From Rubrivivax gelatinosus (GTDB lineage Bacteria > Pseudomonadota > Gammaproteobacteria > Burkholderiales > Burkholderiaceae_C): a DNA stretch of 64,000 nucleotides. The translations under genes were made by a program, and so were the position numbers. The stretch spans positions 124,001-188,000 of the forward strand of contig NZ_SLXD01000006.1 of the NCBI RefSeq assembly GCF_004340905.1, given 5' to 3'. Below are positions 37,443 to 45,520 of the stretch, in pieces (the first letter of the stretch is position 1; every line of letters starts with the position of its first letter). A model generated the notes under the pieces. That model had not been told where the DNA came from. It made no database searches and saw only the letters and a program-made list of their open reading frames with translations.

Positions 37443-38404
37443 TCGACCAGCAGCACGCCGTAGGGCACGCGGCCCACCGGGATGCTCTTGATCGCCTTGG
37501 CGCTGGCGACGTCGACGACGGTGACGTCGTCGCTCAGGCCGTTGACGACCCACAGCCGCTGCCCGGCCTTGTCCAGCGCCACGTTCCAGGCGCGCCGGCC
37601 GACGAGCGCCAGTGCCGTCACCTTGCGTGTGCCGACGTCGACGAAGGCCACGTGGTTGGCCTTGCCCAGCGCGACGAAGGCCCGGCGGCCGTCGGGCGTC
37701 ATCGTGATGCCCACCGGCGTGATGTCCTCGGCGCGTGCGCCGCGCACCTCGAACTTCAGCGTCGCGATCACCTCGTGCGTCGCGGTCGAGACGATGCTCA
37801 CGCTGGCGTCCATCTCGTTGGTCACCCACAGCTCGCGGCCGTCGGGCGTGATCGCCATGCGCCGCGGGCGCTTGCCGACCAAGACGTTCTTCACCACCTT
37901 GCCCTGGGCGACGTCGATGACGTGCACCATGCTCGCGACCTCGGAGGTCACGTACAGCGTGCGGCCGTCGGCCGAGACCTTGACGCCCTCGGGCTCCTGG
38001 CCGACCTTGACCGTCCGGGTCACCTTGCCGCTTTGCGCGTCGACGAAGCTGGCCTCGCCCTCGTCCTCGTTGGAGACGTAGATCGTGCGCCCGTCGGGCG
38101 AGACGTCGAAGGCCTCGGGCTCGTCTCCCAGCGGCACGCGGCGCAGCGACCGGGCCGTCGCCGGGTCGAACACGTCGGCGGCATTGCTCTCGGTGCAGGC
38201 CAGCATCACGTGGCCGTCGGGCAGGCGCTGGATGTGGCGTCCGCGCTTGCAGGTCGGCACGGTGCCCTTGACGGCGAGCGTCGCCATGTCGATCAGCGTG
38301 ACCGCGTCGTCCTTCTCGCTGGACACCCAGGCGGTCCCCTGGGCGAAGGTGGCGGTGGCGGCGGCGGCCAGGATGGCCGCGGCGATGCGGGGGAAACCTC
38401 GCAC
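37439..38404 (-). CDS. YVTN-repeat beta-propeller protein of PQQ-dependent catabolism clusters
   Basis: The 321-residue protein has a signal peptide (about 1-20) and about seven YVTN-type blades, with repeats such as SPDGRTIYVSNEDEG and TPDGRELWVTNEMDA. It matches the beta-propeller family that accompanies PQQ dehydrogenases; the molecular role is unknown. GTG 38404 sits behind an AGGAGAC ribosome site, while the longer frame to 38605 lacks a signal peptide. It is the first gene of a five-gene operon facing xoxF. Confidence 0.9.
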   Translation of the reverse strand: MRGFPRIAAAILAAAATATFAQGTAWVSSEKDDAVTLIDMATLAVKGTVPTCKRGRHIQRLPDGHVMLACTESNAADVFDPATARSLRRVPLGDEPEAFDVSPDGRTIYVSNEDEGEASFVDAQSGKVTRTVKVGQEPEGVKVSADGRTLYVTSEVASMVHVIDVAQGKVVKNVLVGKRPRRMAITPDGRELWVTNEMDASVSIVSTATHEVIATLKFEVRGARAEDITPVGITMTPDGRRAFVALGKANHVAFVDVGTRKVTALALVGRRAWNVALDKAGQRLWVVNGLSDDVTVVDVASAKAIKSIPVGRVPYGVLLVE

Positions 38405-38574
38405 GGTCTGTCTCCTTGTGGTTCGGTTCTGACGGGGCCTCTTGGCGGGCCTCGGGCTGTGGCGATTCAACCAGATGTCGCGGCGCCGCGCCTTCCGCAC
38501 GAACCAGCAAGGAACCCGCCAGCCCCGTGGCGCCCAAGGTGGCCGCAGGCGCCGCGCCGGCCGCCGGGCCGCGC

Positions 38575-38605
38575 CGATGACACTCTGTGCCGCAGGCGAT
38601 GACAC
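38575..38605. promoter_or_regulatory. Direct repeat, candidate response-regulator site
   Basis: Two identical CGATGACAC units start 22 bp apart, placing them on the same face of the helix. They lie 170 nt upstream of the beta-propeller operon and 330 nt upstream of xoxF. LuxR-type regulators often bind paired sites, and one is encoded by the adjacent operon. Confidence 0.35.
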
Positions 38606-38770
38606 GGTTTCGGCGCAGCCTGTCCGCGTGCGGGCCGGCGCGGCGGGACGCGGCTTGTGCGCCCCGCGCCGCGGTGCCGGTGCTTTCCCTATCCGGGTCG
38701 TTGCGGAGGCCGGGCCGGGTGGTGGCCGCGACGGCGCCGGCCTTCGTAGGCCGTCGGTGCCCGCAGGCCA

Positions 38771-38805
38771 CGGCGCCGCGCCGCCCGGCCTGCGGCGCGG
38801 CGCCG
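38771..38805. repeat. Perfect 14-bp inverted repeat upstream of xoxF
   Basis: CGGCGCCGCGCCGC at 38771-38784 is followed by a 7-nt loop and its exact complement at 38792-38805. It lies 130 nt before the xoxF start. It could be a leader hairpin, a terminator without T-run, or a protein site. The GC-only composition lowers its significance. Confidence 0.4.
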
Positions 38806-38935
38806 CGGCGGCCTCGAGCCGGCAAGGAACTTGCGGTCGGCCGCCCCGCCGTGTTCTCGACGTCGGGCGGCGGGTCGGTCATCGGGTGACTGGCCGCAGG
38901 CGTGAAGACCGGTCCATCAAAGCAAGGAGACAACG

Positions 38936-40753
38936 ATGCGGATTTCGTGGCTTTCACGCCTGCCCTGGTCCGGGCTGGGTCTGGCGTTGGCGGCGCTTCC
39001 GGGACTGGCGCTGGCCAACGCGGACGTCGAGAAACTGACCGCCAACCCCAAGAACTGGGCGATGCAGGCGGGCGACATGTACAACCAGCGGCACAGCCAG
39101 CTCAAGCAGATCCATGCCGGCAACGTCGGCAAGCTGCAGGTCGCGTGGACCTTCTCCACCGGCGTGCTGCGCGGCCACGAAGGCTCGCCGCTGGTCATCG
39201 ACGGCACGATGTACCTGCACTCGCCCTTCCCCAACAAGGTCTGGGCGCTGGACCTCGAGACCCAGAAGATCCTCTGGAAGTACGAGCCCAAGCAGGACCC
39301 GGCGGTGATCCCGCAGATGTGCTGCGACACCGTCAACCGCGGCCTGGCCTACGCCGAGGGCAAGATCTTCCTGCAGCAGGCCGACAGCAACCTCGTCGCG
39401 CTCGACGCCAAGTCGGGCAAGCTGATCTGGACGGTGAAGAACGGCGACCCCAAGCTGGGCGCCGTCAACACCAACGCGCCGCACGTCTTCAAGGACAAGG
39501 TCATCACCGGCATCTCCGGCGGCGAGTGGGGCGTGCGCGGCTTCCTCGCGGCCTACGACATCAACACCGGCAAGCAGGTCTGGAAGGGCTACAGCGTCGG
39601 CCCCGACGCCGAGATGCTGATCGACCCGGCGAAGACGACGACCTGGATGGACGGCGCCGTCAGGCCCGTCGGCCCCGACTCGTCGCTCAAGACCTGGAAG
39701 GGCGACCAGTGGAAGATCGGCGGCGGCACCACCTGGGGCTGGTTCAGCTACGACAAGGCGCTCAACAGCGTCTTCTACGGCAGCGGCAACCCGTCGACCT
39801 GGAACCCGGCGCAGCGCCCCGGCGACAACAAGTGGACGATGTCCATCTGGTCGCGTGACGTCGACACCGGCAAGGTCAACTGGGTCTACCAGATGACGCC
39901 CTACGACGAGTGGGACTTCGACGGTGTCAACGAGATGATCCTCGCGGACATCAACGTCAAGGGCAAGCCGACCAAGGCCCTGGTGCACTTCGACCGCAAC
40001 GGCTTCGCCTACACGCTGGACCGCACCAACGGCGCGCTGCTCGTGGCCGAGAAGTACGACCCGGTGGTCAACTGGGCGACGCACGTCGACATGAAGACCG
40101 GCCGCCCGCAGGTCGTGTCCAAGTACTCGACGGCGCAGAACGGGCCCGACGTCAACACCAAGGGCATCTGCCCGGCGGCGCTGGGCACCAAGGACCAGCA
40201 GCCCGCGGCCTTCGACCCCGACACCAAGCTCTTCTACGTGCCGACGAACCACGTCTGCATGGACTACGAGCCCTTCCAGGTCGAATACACCGCCGGCCAG
40301 CCCTACGTCGGGGCGACGCTGTCGATGTACCCGGCGCCGGGCAGCCACGGCGGCATGGGCAACTTCATCACCTGGGACGCCAGCGCCGGCAAGATCGTGC
40401 AGTCCAAGGCCGAGAAGTTCTCGGTGTGGAGCGGCGTGCTGACCACCGCCGGCGGCATCGCCTGCTACGGCACGCTCGAGGGTTACCTGAAGTGCGTGGA
40501 CAAGAAGAACATCTCCAAGGAGCTGTTCCGCTTCAAGACGCCCTCCGGGATCATCGGCAACGTGTTCAGCTACGAGCACAAGGGCAGGCAGTACCTGGGC
40601 GTCTTCTCGGGCATCGGCGGCTGGGCCGGCATCGGCATGGCCGCGGGCCTGGAGAAGGACCAGGACGGCCTGGGCGCCGTCGGCGGCTACAAGGAACTGT
40701 CCCAGTACACCGAGCTGGGCGGTTCGCTGACGGTGTTCGCGCTGCCGAACTGA
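38936..40753 (+). CDS. xoxF: XoxF-type PQQ-dependent alcohol (methanol) dehydrogenase
   Basis: This 605-residue periplasmic quinoprotein oxidises methanol or another short alcohol with PQQ. It has a signal peptide ending near ALA and an eight-bladed propeller. The adjacent-Cys disulfide is Cys129-Cys130 in QMCCDTVN. Predicted metal ligands are Glu197 in SGGEWG, Asn285 in YGSGNPS, catalytic Asp327, and the extra Asp329 in [11 protein letters not shown]. That extra Asp replaces the Ala of calcium-type MxaF and marks lanthanide-dependent XoxF enzymes. AAGGAG precedes ATG 38936. It heads an operon with cytochrome c and XoxJ-like genes; no PQQ synthesis genes are in the window. Confidence 0.93.
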   Translation: MRISWLSRLPWSGLGLALAALPGLALANADVEKLTANPKNWAMQAGDMYNQRHSQLKQIHAGNVGKLQVAWTFSTGVLRGHEGSPLVIDGTMYLHSPFPNKVWALDLETQKILWKYEPKQDPAVIPQMCCDTVNRGLAYAEGKIFLQQADSNLVALDAKSGKLIWTVKNGDPKLGAVNTNAPHVFKDKVITGISGGEWGVRGFLAAYDINTGKQVWKGYSVGPDAEMLIDPAKTTTWMDGAVRPVGPDSSLKTWKGDQWKIGGGTTWGWFSYDKALNSVFYGSGNPSTWNPAQRPGDNKWTMSIWSRDVDTGKVNWVYQMTPYDEWDFDGVNEMILADINVKGKPTKALVHFDRNGFAYTLDRTNGALLVAEKYDPVVNWATHVDMKTGRPQVVSKYSTAQNGPDVNTKGICPAALGTKDQQPAAFDPDTKLFYVPTNHVCMDYEPFQVEYTAGQPYVGATLSMYPAPGSHGGMGNFITWDASAGKIVQSKAEKFSVWSGVLTTAGGIACYGTLEGYLKCVDKKNISKELFRFKTPSGIIGNVFSYEHKGRQYLGVFSGIGGWAGIGMAAGLEKDQDGLGAVGGYKELSQYTELGGSLTVFALPN

Positions 40754-40766
40754 CGCGCGCTCCCCG

Positions 40767-40796
40767 GGCCGGCTCCCACCGGGGGGGCCGGCCTTT
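40767..40796 (+). terminator. Hairpin between xoxF and the cytochrome gene
   Basis: GGCCGGCTCCC (40767-40777) pairs with GGGGGCCGGCC (40783-40793) over 11 bp with one G-T pair, followed by TTT. It lies 14 nt after the xoxF stop. It probably attenuates transcription or protects the xoxF mRNA 3' end, so xoxF would be expressed more than the genes after it. Confidence 0.6.
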
Positions 40797-40853
40797 CCCG
40801 AGGGGGCGGCGTCCGACGCGGCGACGCCTCCTTTCCCACGAGGACCTCCGCAC

Positions 40854-41243
40854 ATGCTTCGGAAACTGCTGCTGGGTGTCGTGCTGTTCGCGGCCGGCGC
40901 GTCGTACGGCCAGAACCAGACCCCGCTCTACACCGTCGTCGACGGCTACAAGGTCGACGCGTTCACGATGAAGGGCTTCCGCACCTGGCGCGCCGCGGCC
41001 TGCGACCGCTGCCACGGTGCCAACCAGGAGGGCATGGTCGGCCCGTCGCTGGTCAACAGCCTGAAGGTGCTGAGCAAGGAAGAGTTCGTCAAGACGGTGC
41101 GCGACGGCCGCCTGGACAAGGGCATGCAGAGCTTCGGCAGCAGCCAGCAGGTGATGGACAACATCGACGCGCTCTACGCCTACCTGAAGGGGCGTTCCGA
41201 CGGCGCCATCACGCGCGCCAAGGTGGAGCCGATCCCGCAATGA
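40854..41243 (+). CDS. Small c-type cytochrome, likely XoxF electron acceptor
   Basis: The 129-residue secreted protein has a signal peptide ending near SYG and one haem c site, Cys50-x-x-Cys53-His54 (CDRCHG). A later Met in DKGMQSFG is the probable axial ligand. Position directly after xoxF matches XoxG, the cytochrome that accepts electrons from lanthanide-type methanol dehydrogenase. It is shorter than typical XoxG/MxaG (about 170-200), so the equivalence is positional. Its stop overlaps the next gene (ATGA). Confidence 0.85.
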   Translation: MLRKLLLGVVLFAAGASYGQNQTPLYTVVDGYKVDAFTMKGFRTWRAAACDRCHGANQEGMVGPSLVNSLKVLSKEEFVKTVRDGRLDKGMQSFGSSQQVMDNIDALYAYLKGRSDGAITRAKVEPIPQ

Positions 41244-42079
41244 ACACGCCACGAGTCTTCGCCGCCGCCGTGCTGGCCATGGCCTGCGGCGCCGCCTCAG
41301 CGCAGGACGCGCCGCGCCAGGCGCTCAAGGTCTGCCAGGACCCGAACAACCTGCCCTTCTCCAACGAGCGCGGCGAAGGCATCGAGAACCGCATCGCCGA
41401 GGTCTTCGGCAAGGCCCTGGGCCTGCCGGTGAGCTACTACGCCTTCCCGCAGCGCATGAACTTCATCCGCAACACGCTGCGCTACAAGCTGCCGGGGCAG
41501 GACTACCCCTGCGACGTCGTGCTCGGCGTGCCCGCCGGCTTCGAGCAGGTGTCGGCGACCAAACCCTATTACCGCTCGACCTACGCGCTGGTCTACGCCA
41601 GCGGCCGCGGCCTGGACGGCGTGACCAGCGGCGAGCAGTTCCTCGCGCTCGACCGCGAGCGCCTGGCCAGGCTGCGCATCGGCCTGTACGACCGTTCGCC
41701 GGCCTCGGCCTGGCTGGCCAAACACGGCCTCGTCGACAGCGGCGTGCCGTATCCGATCCTGAGCCCCGACCCCGACAACAACCCCGGCCAGATGCTCGAA
41801 CGCGACCTCGCCGGCGGCAAGCTCGACGCGGCCATCGTCTGGGGCCCGATCGCCGGCTTCGTCGCCCAGCGCGTGAAGAGCCCGAAGCTCGTCGTCGTGC
41901 CGCTGGCCAGCGAGCCCGGCGTCAAGTTCGACTACGCGATCGCGATGGGCGTGCGCTACGGCGAACCCGAGTGGAAGCGGCAGATCGAGCAGCTGATCGA
42001 CAGCCACCGCGGCGAGATCCGCCAGATCCTGCAGTCCTACGGCGTGCCGCTCCTCGAGACGGACGCCGGCACCAGATGA
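41240..42079 (+). CDS. XoxJ/MxaJ-like periplasmic binding protein
   Basis: This 279-residue bilobed binding protein has a signal peptide ending SAQ. It carries the family opening LKVCQDPNNLPFSNERGEGIENRIA and the Cys-containing segment GQDYPCDVVLGVPAG. XoxJ/MxaJ proteins are encoded beside methanol dehydrogenases and appear to help activate the quinoprotein rather than import a nutrient. The gene overlaps its neighbours by 4 nt at both ends, so it is firmly within the xoxF operon. Confidence 0.9.
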   Translation: MNTPRVFAAAVLAMACGAASAQDAPRQALKVCQDPNNLPFSNERGEGIENRIAEVFGKALGLPVSYYAFPQRMNFIRNTLRYKLPGQDYPCDVVLGVPAGFEQVSATKPYYRSTYALVYASGRGLDGVTSGEQFLALDRERLARLRIGLYDRSPASAWLAKHGLVDSGVPYPILSPDPDNNPGQMLERDLAGGKLDAAIVWGPIAGFVAQRVKSPKLVVVPLASEPGVKFDYAIAMGVRYGEPEWKRQIEQLIDSHRGEIRQILQSYGVPLLETDAGTR

Positions 42080-42801
42080 GCGCCGCCGCCCTCCAGACCC
42101 GCCGGCGGTGGCTGCGGCTGGCGGCCGCATGGCCGGCGCTCGCCGCCTGGCCCGTGCGGGCCGCCGACGCCTCGGCGCCGGTCGAGTACTCGGCCGCCGA
42201 ACGTGCGCTGTTCGTCGAAGCCCATCTCGCCGGGCTGGAGCCGCCGCTGGAACTGGCCTACCGCTTCAGCCGCCGCGGCAGCCTGGAGCCCGCGCTCGAC
42301 GACCGCGTCACGCTGGCGCTGGCCGCCAAGGACAGCGGCGGCTGCTGCCGGGCGCAGGCGCGTTTCCTCTCCGGCGCCGAGCAGCTCGAGCTGCCCGAGG
42401 TCGAGGACGCCCAGGGCAACCCGGTGATCCTGTACTTCCTCGAACGCGACGTGCGCGAGATGCAGCGCCGCACCCGGGGCCAGTCGGGCTACTTCCGCAA
42501 GCGCATCCGCATGGCGGTGGCGCAGTCGGCCACGCTGCGCGAGACCACGCTGCCCTACGCCGGGCGCCGCGTGCCGGCGCGCGAGGTCGAGATCGCACCC
42601 TACGTCGACGACCCGCTGCGCGCGCGTTTCCAGGGCCTGGCCGACAAACGCTACCTGTTCACGCTGTCGCCGGCCGTGCCCGGCGGCGTCTACGCCATCG
42701 CCACCCGCGCTGCCGGCCCGGCCGTCGGCGCGCCCCCGCTCGTCGCCGAGGAGTTGCTGGCCGACGGCGCCACCACGACGCTCGCGCGCCTCGCAGGCTG
42801 A
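42076..42801 (+). CDS. Secreted protein of the quinoprotein operon, function unknown
   Basis: I do not recognise the family. The 241-residue product starts with a Tat-like signal (TRRRWLRLAAAWPALAAW, twin or triple Arg), cleaved near VRA. The mature part is charged, mostly beta by appearance, with a vicinal Cys pair (Cys90-Cys91 in SGGCCRAQ) that echoes the SoxYZ-like SGGC motif of two other products of the operon. A segment QSGYFRKRIRMA is conspicuously basic. A role in quinoprotein maturation or redox relay is a guess from context. Confidence 0.75.
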   Translation: MSAAALQTRRRWLRLAAAWPALAAWPVRAADASAPVEYSAAERALFVEAHLAGLEPPLELAYRFSRRGSLEPALDDRVTLALAAKDSGGCCRAQARFLSGAEQLELPEVEDAQGNPVILYFLERDVREMQRRTRGQSGYFRKRIRMAVAQSATLRETTLPYAGRRVPAREVEIAPYVDDPLRARFQGLADKRYLFTLSPAVPGGVYAIATRAAGPAVGAPPLVAEELLADGATTTLARLAG

Positions 42802-42808
42802 TGACCCC

Positions 42809-43186
42809 ATGAAGCTGCTTCCTCTGCTCGCCGCCCTGATCGCCACGACCGCCGCCGTCGCCGCGCCGCCGAAGAAGGGCCACGACTACCCCACCGTCGA
42901 ACGCGTGCTCTACGTGCAGCAGTGCATGCGCGAGCACCCCGGGCCGTTCTACGAGATGGCCAACAAGTGCTCCTGCGCGCTGGACCGCATCGCCGCCGAG
43001 GTCAGCCTGGACGATTTCGTCGAGATGAACACCGTCGTCAACGCGATGACGATCGGCGGCGAACGCGGCAGCGAGCTGCGCGACAACGCCGGCGCGAAGG
43101 AGCAGGTCAAGCGCTGGAAGGCGCTGCAGGCGCGCGTGCAGCCGGCCTGCTTCATCGGCGCCGGCCCGGGAGCCGCGGCACGATGA
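42809..43186 (+). CDS. Small secreted four-Cys protein, function unknown
   Basis: The 125-residue product has a signal peptide (about 1-18) and a mature helical domain with four Cys: VQQCMREH, NKCSCALD and PACFIG. They could form two disulfides. I do not recognise the family beyond its occurrence in this operon. ATG 42809 lies 7 nt after the upstream stop, and its own stop overlaps the next start (ATGA). Confidence 0.75.
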   Translation: MKLLPLLAALIATTAAVAAPPKKGHDYPTVERVLYVQQCMREHPGPFYEMANKCSCALDRIAAEVSLDDFVEMNTVVNAMTIGGERGSELRDNAGAKEQVKRWKALQARVQPACFIGAGPGAAAR

Positions 43187-44022
43187 ACACCCTGGGGCGC
43201 GCCGTCGCCGCCGTCGTGCTCGCGCTGGGGGCCGCCGTGGCGGCTGCCGCCGAGCCGGCGCCGCGCGGCTTCGCGCCCGATGCCGATCCGGCCGCCAGCC
43301 CGATCTGGCAGAAGGTGCGTGCCAGCCTGTTCGGCACGCGCGAGATCGCCCCCGCCGGCGCCGAGGTGCTGGAGCTGCAGGCGCCGCTGCGCGCCGTCGA
43401 TGCCGGCGTCGTGCCGGTGTCGGTGCGCAGCCGCCTGCCGCAGACCGGCGCGTCCTACGTCAGCACGATCTACCTCGTCGTCGACGCCAACCCGTCGCCG
43501 ATCTCGGCAATCCTGCGTTTCGCGCCCGAGAGCGGCCGCGCCGAGCTGCAGACCCGGCTGCGCATCGACCAGTACAGCCACCTGCGCGCGATCGCCGAAA
43601 CCAGCGACGGGCGGCTCTTCATGGCGACACGTTTCGTCAAGGCCTCGGGCGGCTGCTCGGCCGCGCCCGGCGCCGACGCGGCCGCGGCGCTGGCGACGAT
43701 CGGCCAGATGCGGCTGCGCCTGGTCGGCGACCCCGCCGGACGCGAGCCGGTGCTGGCGCAGCTGCAGATCAGCCACCCCAACCACACCGGGCTGGCGATG
43801 GACCCGTTGACCCGGGCTTACACGCCCGCGCACTACCTGCGCCAGCTCGAGGTGCGCCACGCCGGGCGAACGGTGTTCTCGGCCGACCTGGACTTCTCGA
43901 TCAGCGAGAACCCCTGGTTCCGCTTCCCCTTCCTGCCGCAGGGCGACGGCCGCCTGGAGGTCGAGGCCGTGGACACCCAGGGGCGGCGCTGGGCCGGCGT
44001 GCCGACGCCGCAGGCCGAATGA
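43183..44022 (+). CDS. Quinoprotein-associated SoxYZ-like carrier protein, copy 1
   Basis: The 279-residue secreted protein fuses a SoxY-like N-terminal domain and a SoxZ-like C-terminal domain (from about 180). SoxYZ carries sulfur intermediates on a SoxY Cys; here the candidate is Cys158 in KASGGCSAAPG, in the middle rather than at a C-terminal GGCGG arm. Similar proteins accompany PQQ dehydrogenases rather than Sox enzymes. A paralogue is encoded at 46474. It overlaps the following gene by 4 nt. Confidence 0.85.
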   Translation: MNTLGRAVAAVVLALGAAVAAAAEPAPRGFAPDADPAASPIWQKVRASLFGTREIAPAGAEVLELQAPLRAVDAGVVPVSVRSRLPQTGASYVSTIYLVVDANPSPISAILRFAPESGRAELQTRLRIDQYSHLRAIAETSDGRLFMATRFVKASGGCSAAPGADAAAALATIGQMRLRLVGDPAGREPVLAQLQISHPNHTGLAMDPLTRAYTPAHYLRQLEVRHAGRTVFSADLDFSISENPWFRFPFLPQGDGRLEVEAVDTQGRRWAGVPTPQAE

Positions 44023-44969
44023 GAGCGGCGCTCGCCCTGGCGCTGGCGGCCGCGGCCTGCGCGGCGCAGGCCGCACCCTATGCCTGGATCACCAACCAGG
44101 GCAGCCACGACGTCTCGGTGATCGACCTGGCCGAGGAGCGTGTCGTCGCCACGGTGCCGGTCGGGCGCTCGCCGGCCGGTGTCGTGGCTTCGGCGGCGGC
44201 CGGCCGGGTCTTCGTCTCCAACCCCGACAGCCGCACGATCTCGGTCATCGACATGCACGCGCGCCGCGTCGTCGCGACGCTGGACGCCGGCAGCGGCCCG
44301 GTCGGCCTGGACGCCTCGGCCGACGGACGGCGCCTCGTCGCCGCCGACTGGTACGCCAACCGCCTGCTGGTCTGGGACACGGCGCGTCTGGACGCCGCGC
44401 CGCGCGCCATCGCCGTCGGCCGTGCGCCGGCCGGCGTCGTGGTGCAGGCCGACGGGCGCGCCGCCTGGGTCGCCGAACGCGACGACGACAGCGTCGCGCT
44501 CGTCGACCTGGAGCGCGGCACCGTGACGGCGAGGGTGGCCGTCGGCTCGCACCCCTTCGCGCTGCTGCTCGACGCGCCGCGCGGGCGGCTCTATGCGCTG
44601 AACGTGCAGAGCGACGAGGTCTCGGTCGTCGACACCGCGCGTGCGGCCGTCGTCGCCACCGTCGCCGTCGGCCACGCGCCCTACGGTGCGGCGCTGGCCG
44701 CCGGCGGCCGGCTGCTGTACGTGACGAACCAGCACGACGACAGCGTCAGCGTGCTCGACGCCGAAGGCCTGACGGTGCTGCGCACGCTGCACGGCTTCGG
44801 CTACCCCGAAGGCGTGGCCGCCTGGGGCGACCGCGTCGTCGTCGTCAACTGGATGGACGACGCGGTCAGCGTGCTCGACGCCGAGACCGGTGCCGAGCGC
44901 CGCCGCATCGCCACCGGCCGCAACAGCCGCGGTTTCGGCGCCTTCATCGGCGCGCCGGCCGCTCCCTGA
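44019..44969 (+). CDS. Second YVTN-repeat beta-propeller protein
   Basis: The 316-residue secreted protein has a signal peptide ending QAA and about seven YVTN-type blades, with recurring SVIDLAEERVVATVPVGRSP-like units. It is related to the propeller at 37439-38404, but the two sit in opposite operons. The function is unknown; proteins of this group accompany quinoprotein dehydrogenases. There is no metal or haem motif. Confidence 0.88.
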   Translation: MRAALALALAAAACAAQAAPYAWITNQGSHDVSVIDLAEERVVATVPVGRSPAGVVASAAAGRVFVSNPDSRTISVIDMHARRVVATLDAGSGPVGLDASADGRRLVAADWYANRLLVWDTARLDAAPRAIAVGRAPAGVVVQADGRAAWVAERDDDSVALVDLERGTVTARVAVGSHPFALLLDAPRGRLYALNVQSDEVSVVDTARAAVVATVAVGHAPYGAALAAGGRLLYVTNQHDDSVSVLDAEGLTVLRTLHGFGYPEGVAAWGDRVVVVNWMDDAVSVLDAETGAERRRIATGRNSRGFGAFIGAPAAP

Positions 44970-44990
44970 CCCACGAGGAGAACGAACCCG

Positions 44991-45518
44991 ATGATCAGCC
45001 GCAGAACCGTCGTCTTCACCGCCGCCCTCGTGCTCGCCGCCGGCGCCGCCGTCGCCCACGGGCCCTCGCGCCTGAAGGTGACCGAAACGATCACGATCGC
45101 GGCGCCGCCGGCCGCCGTCTGGGCGCGCCTGCGCAACTTCGACGCGCTGAAGGACTGGCACCCGGCCGTCGCGCAGAGCCCGGCCAGCCAGGGCAACGAG
45201 ATCGGCTCGGTGCGCGAGATCGTGCTCAAGGACGGCGGCAAGCTCAGCGAGCGCCTGGAGCGCTGGGACGACACGGCGATGAGCTACAGCTACCGCGCCG
45301 CGCCGGGCGGCGCGCTGCCGGTGACCAACTACGCGTCGACGATCACCGTGCGCGCCGAAGGCGAGGGCAGCGTCGTCGAGTGGCGCGGCGCCTTCTACCG
45401 CGGCTGGCCGAACAACGACCCGCCGCCGGACCAGAACGACGACGCCGCGGAGCGCGCGGTCACCGCGGTCTACCAGTCCGGGCTGGGCAGCCTGAAGCGC
45501 CTGGTCGAAGGCCGCTGA
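44991..45518 (+). CDS. Secreted SRPBCC (polyketide cyclase-like) protein
   Basis: The 175-residue product has a signal peptide ending VAHG and a START/SRPBCC hydrophobic-pocket fold. Typical sequence is ETITIAAPPAAVWARLRNFDALKDWHP. Most SRPBCC proteins are cytoplasmic; a secreted one in a quinoprotein operon may bind a hydrophobic or quinone-like ligand, which is inference. It lies 21 nt after the propeller gene and 2 nt before the metallohydrolase-like gene. Confidence 0.85.
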   Translation: MISRRTVVFTAALVLAAGAAVAHGPSRLKVTETITIAAPPAAVWARLRNFDALKDWHPAVAQSPASQGNEIGSVREIVLKDGGKLSERLERWDDTAMSYSYRAAPGGALPVTNYASTITVRAEGEGSVVEWRGAFYRGWPNNDPPPDQNDDAAERAVTAVYQSGLGSLKRLVEGR

Positions 45519-45520
45519 CG

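Larger units (their letters stand above)
38405..38935. other. Divergent control region between the two quinoprotein operons
   Basis: These 531 bases hold no convincing gene. They contain a 9-bp direct repeat CGATGACAC at 38575-38583 and 38597-38605, spaced by 22 bp (two helical turns), and a perfect 14-bp GC hairpin at 38771-38805. Neither promoter is obvious; I found no strong -35/-10 pair. The region must carry both operon promoters and the response-regulator sites. Confidence 0.6.

Noticed and set aside
38442..39038. A 198-codon plus-strand frame through the xoxF control region
   Set aside because: It overlaps the start of xoxF out of frame and consists of Arg/Gly/Ala-rich sequence without a ribosome site.
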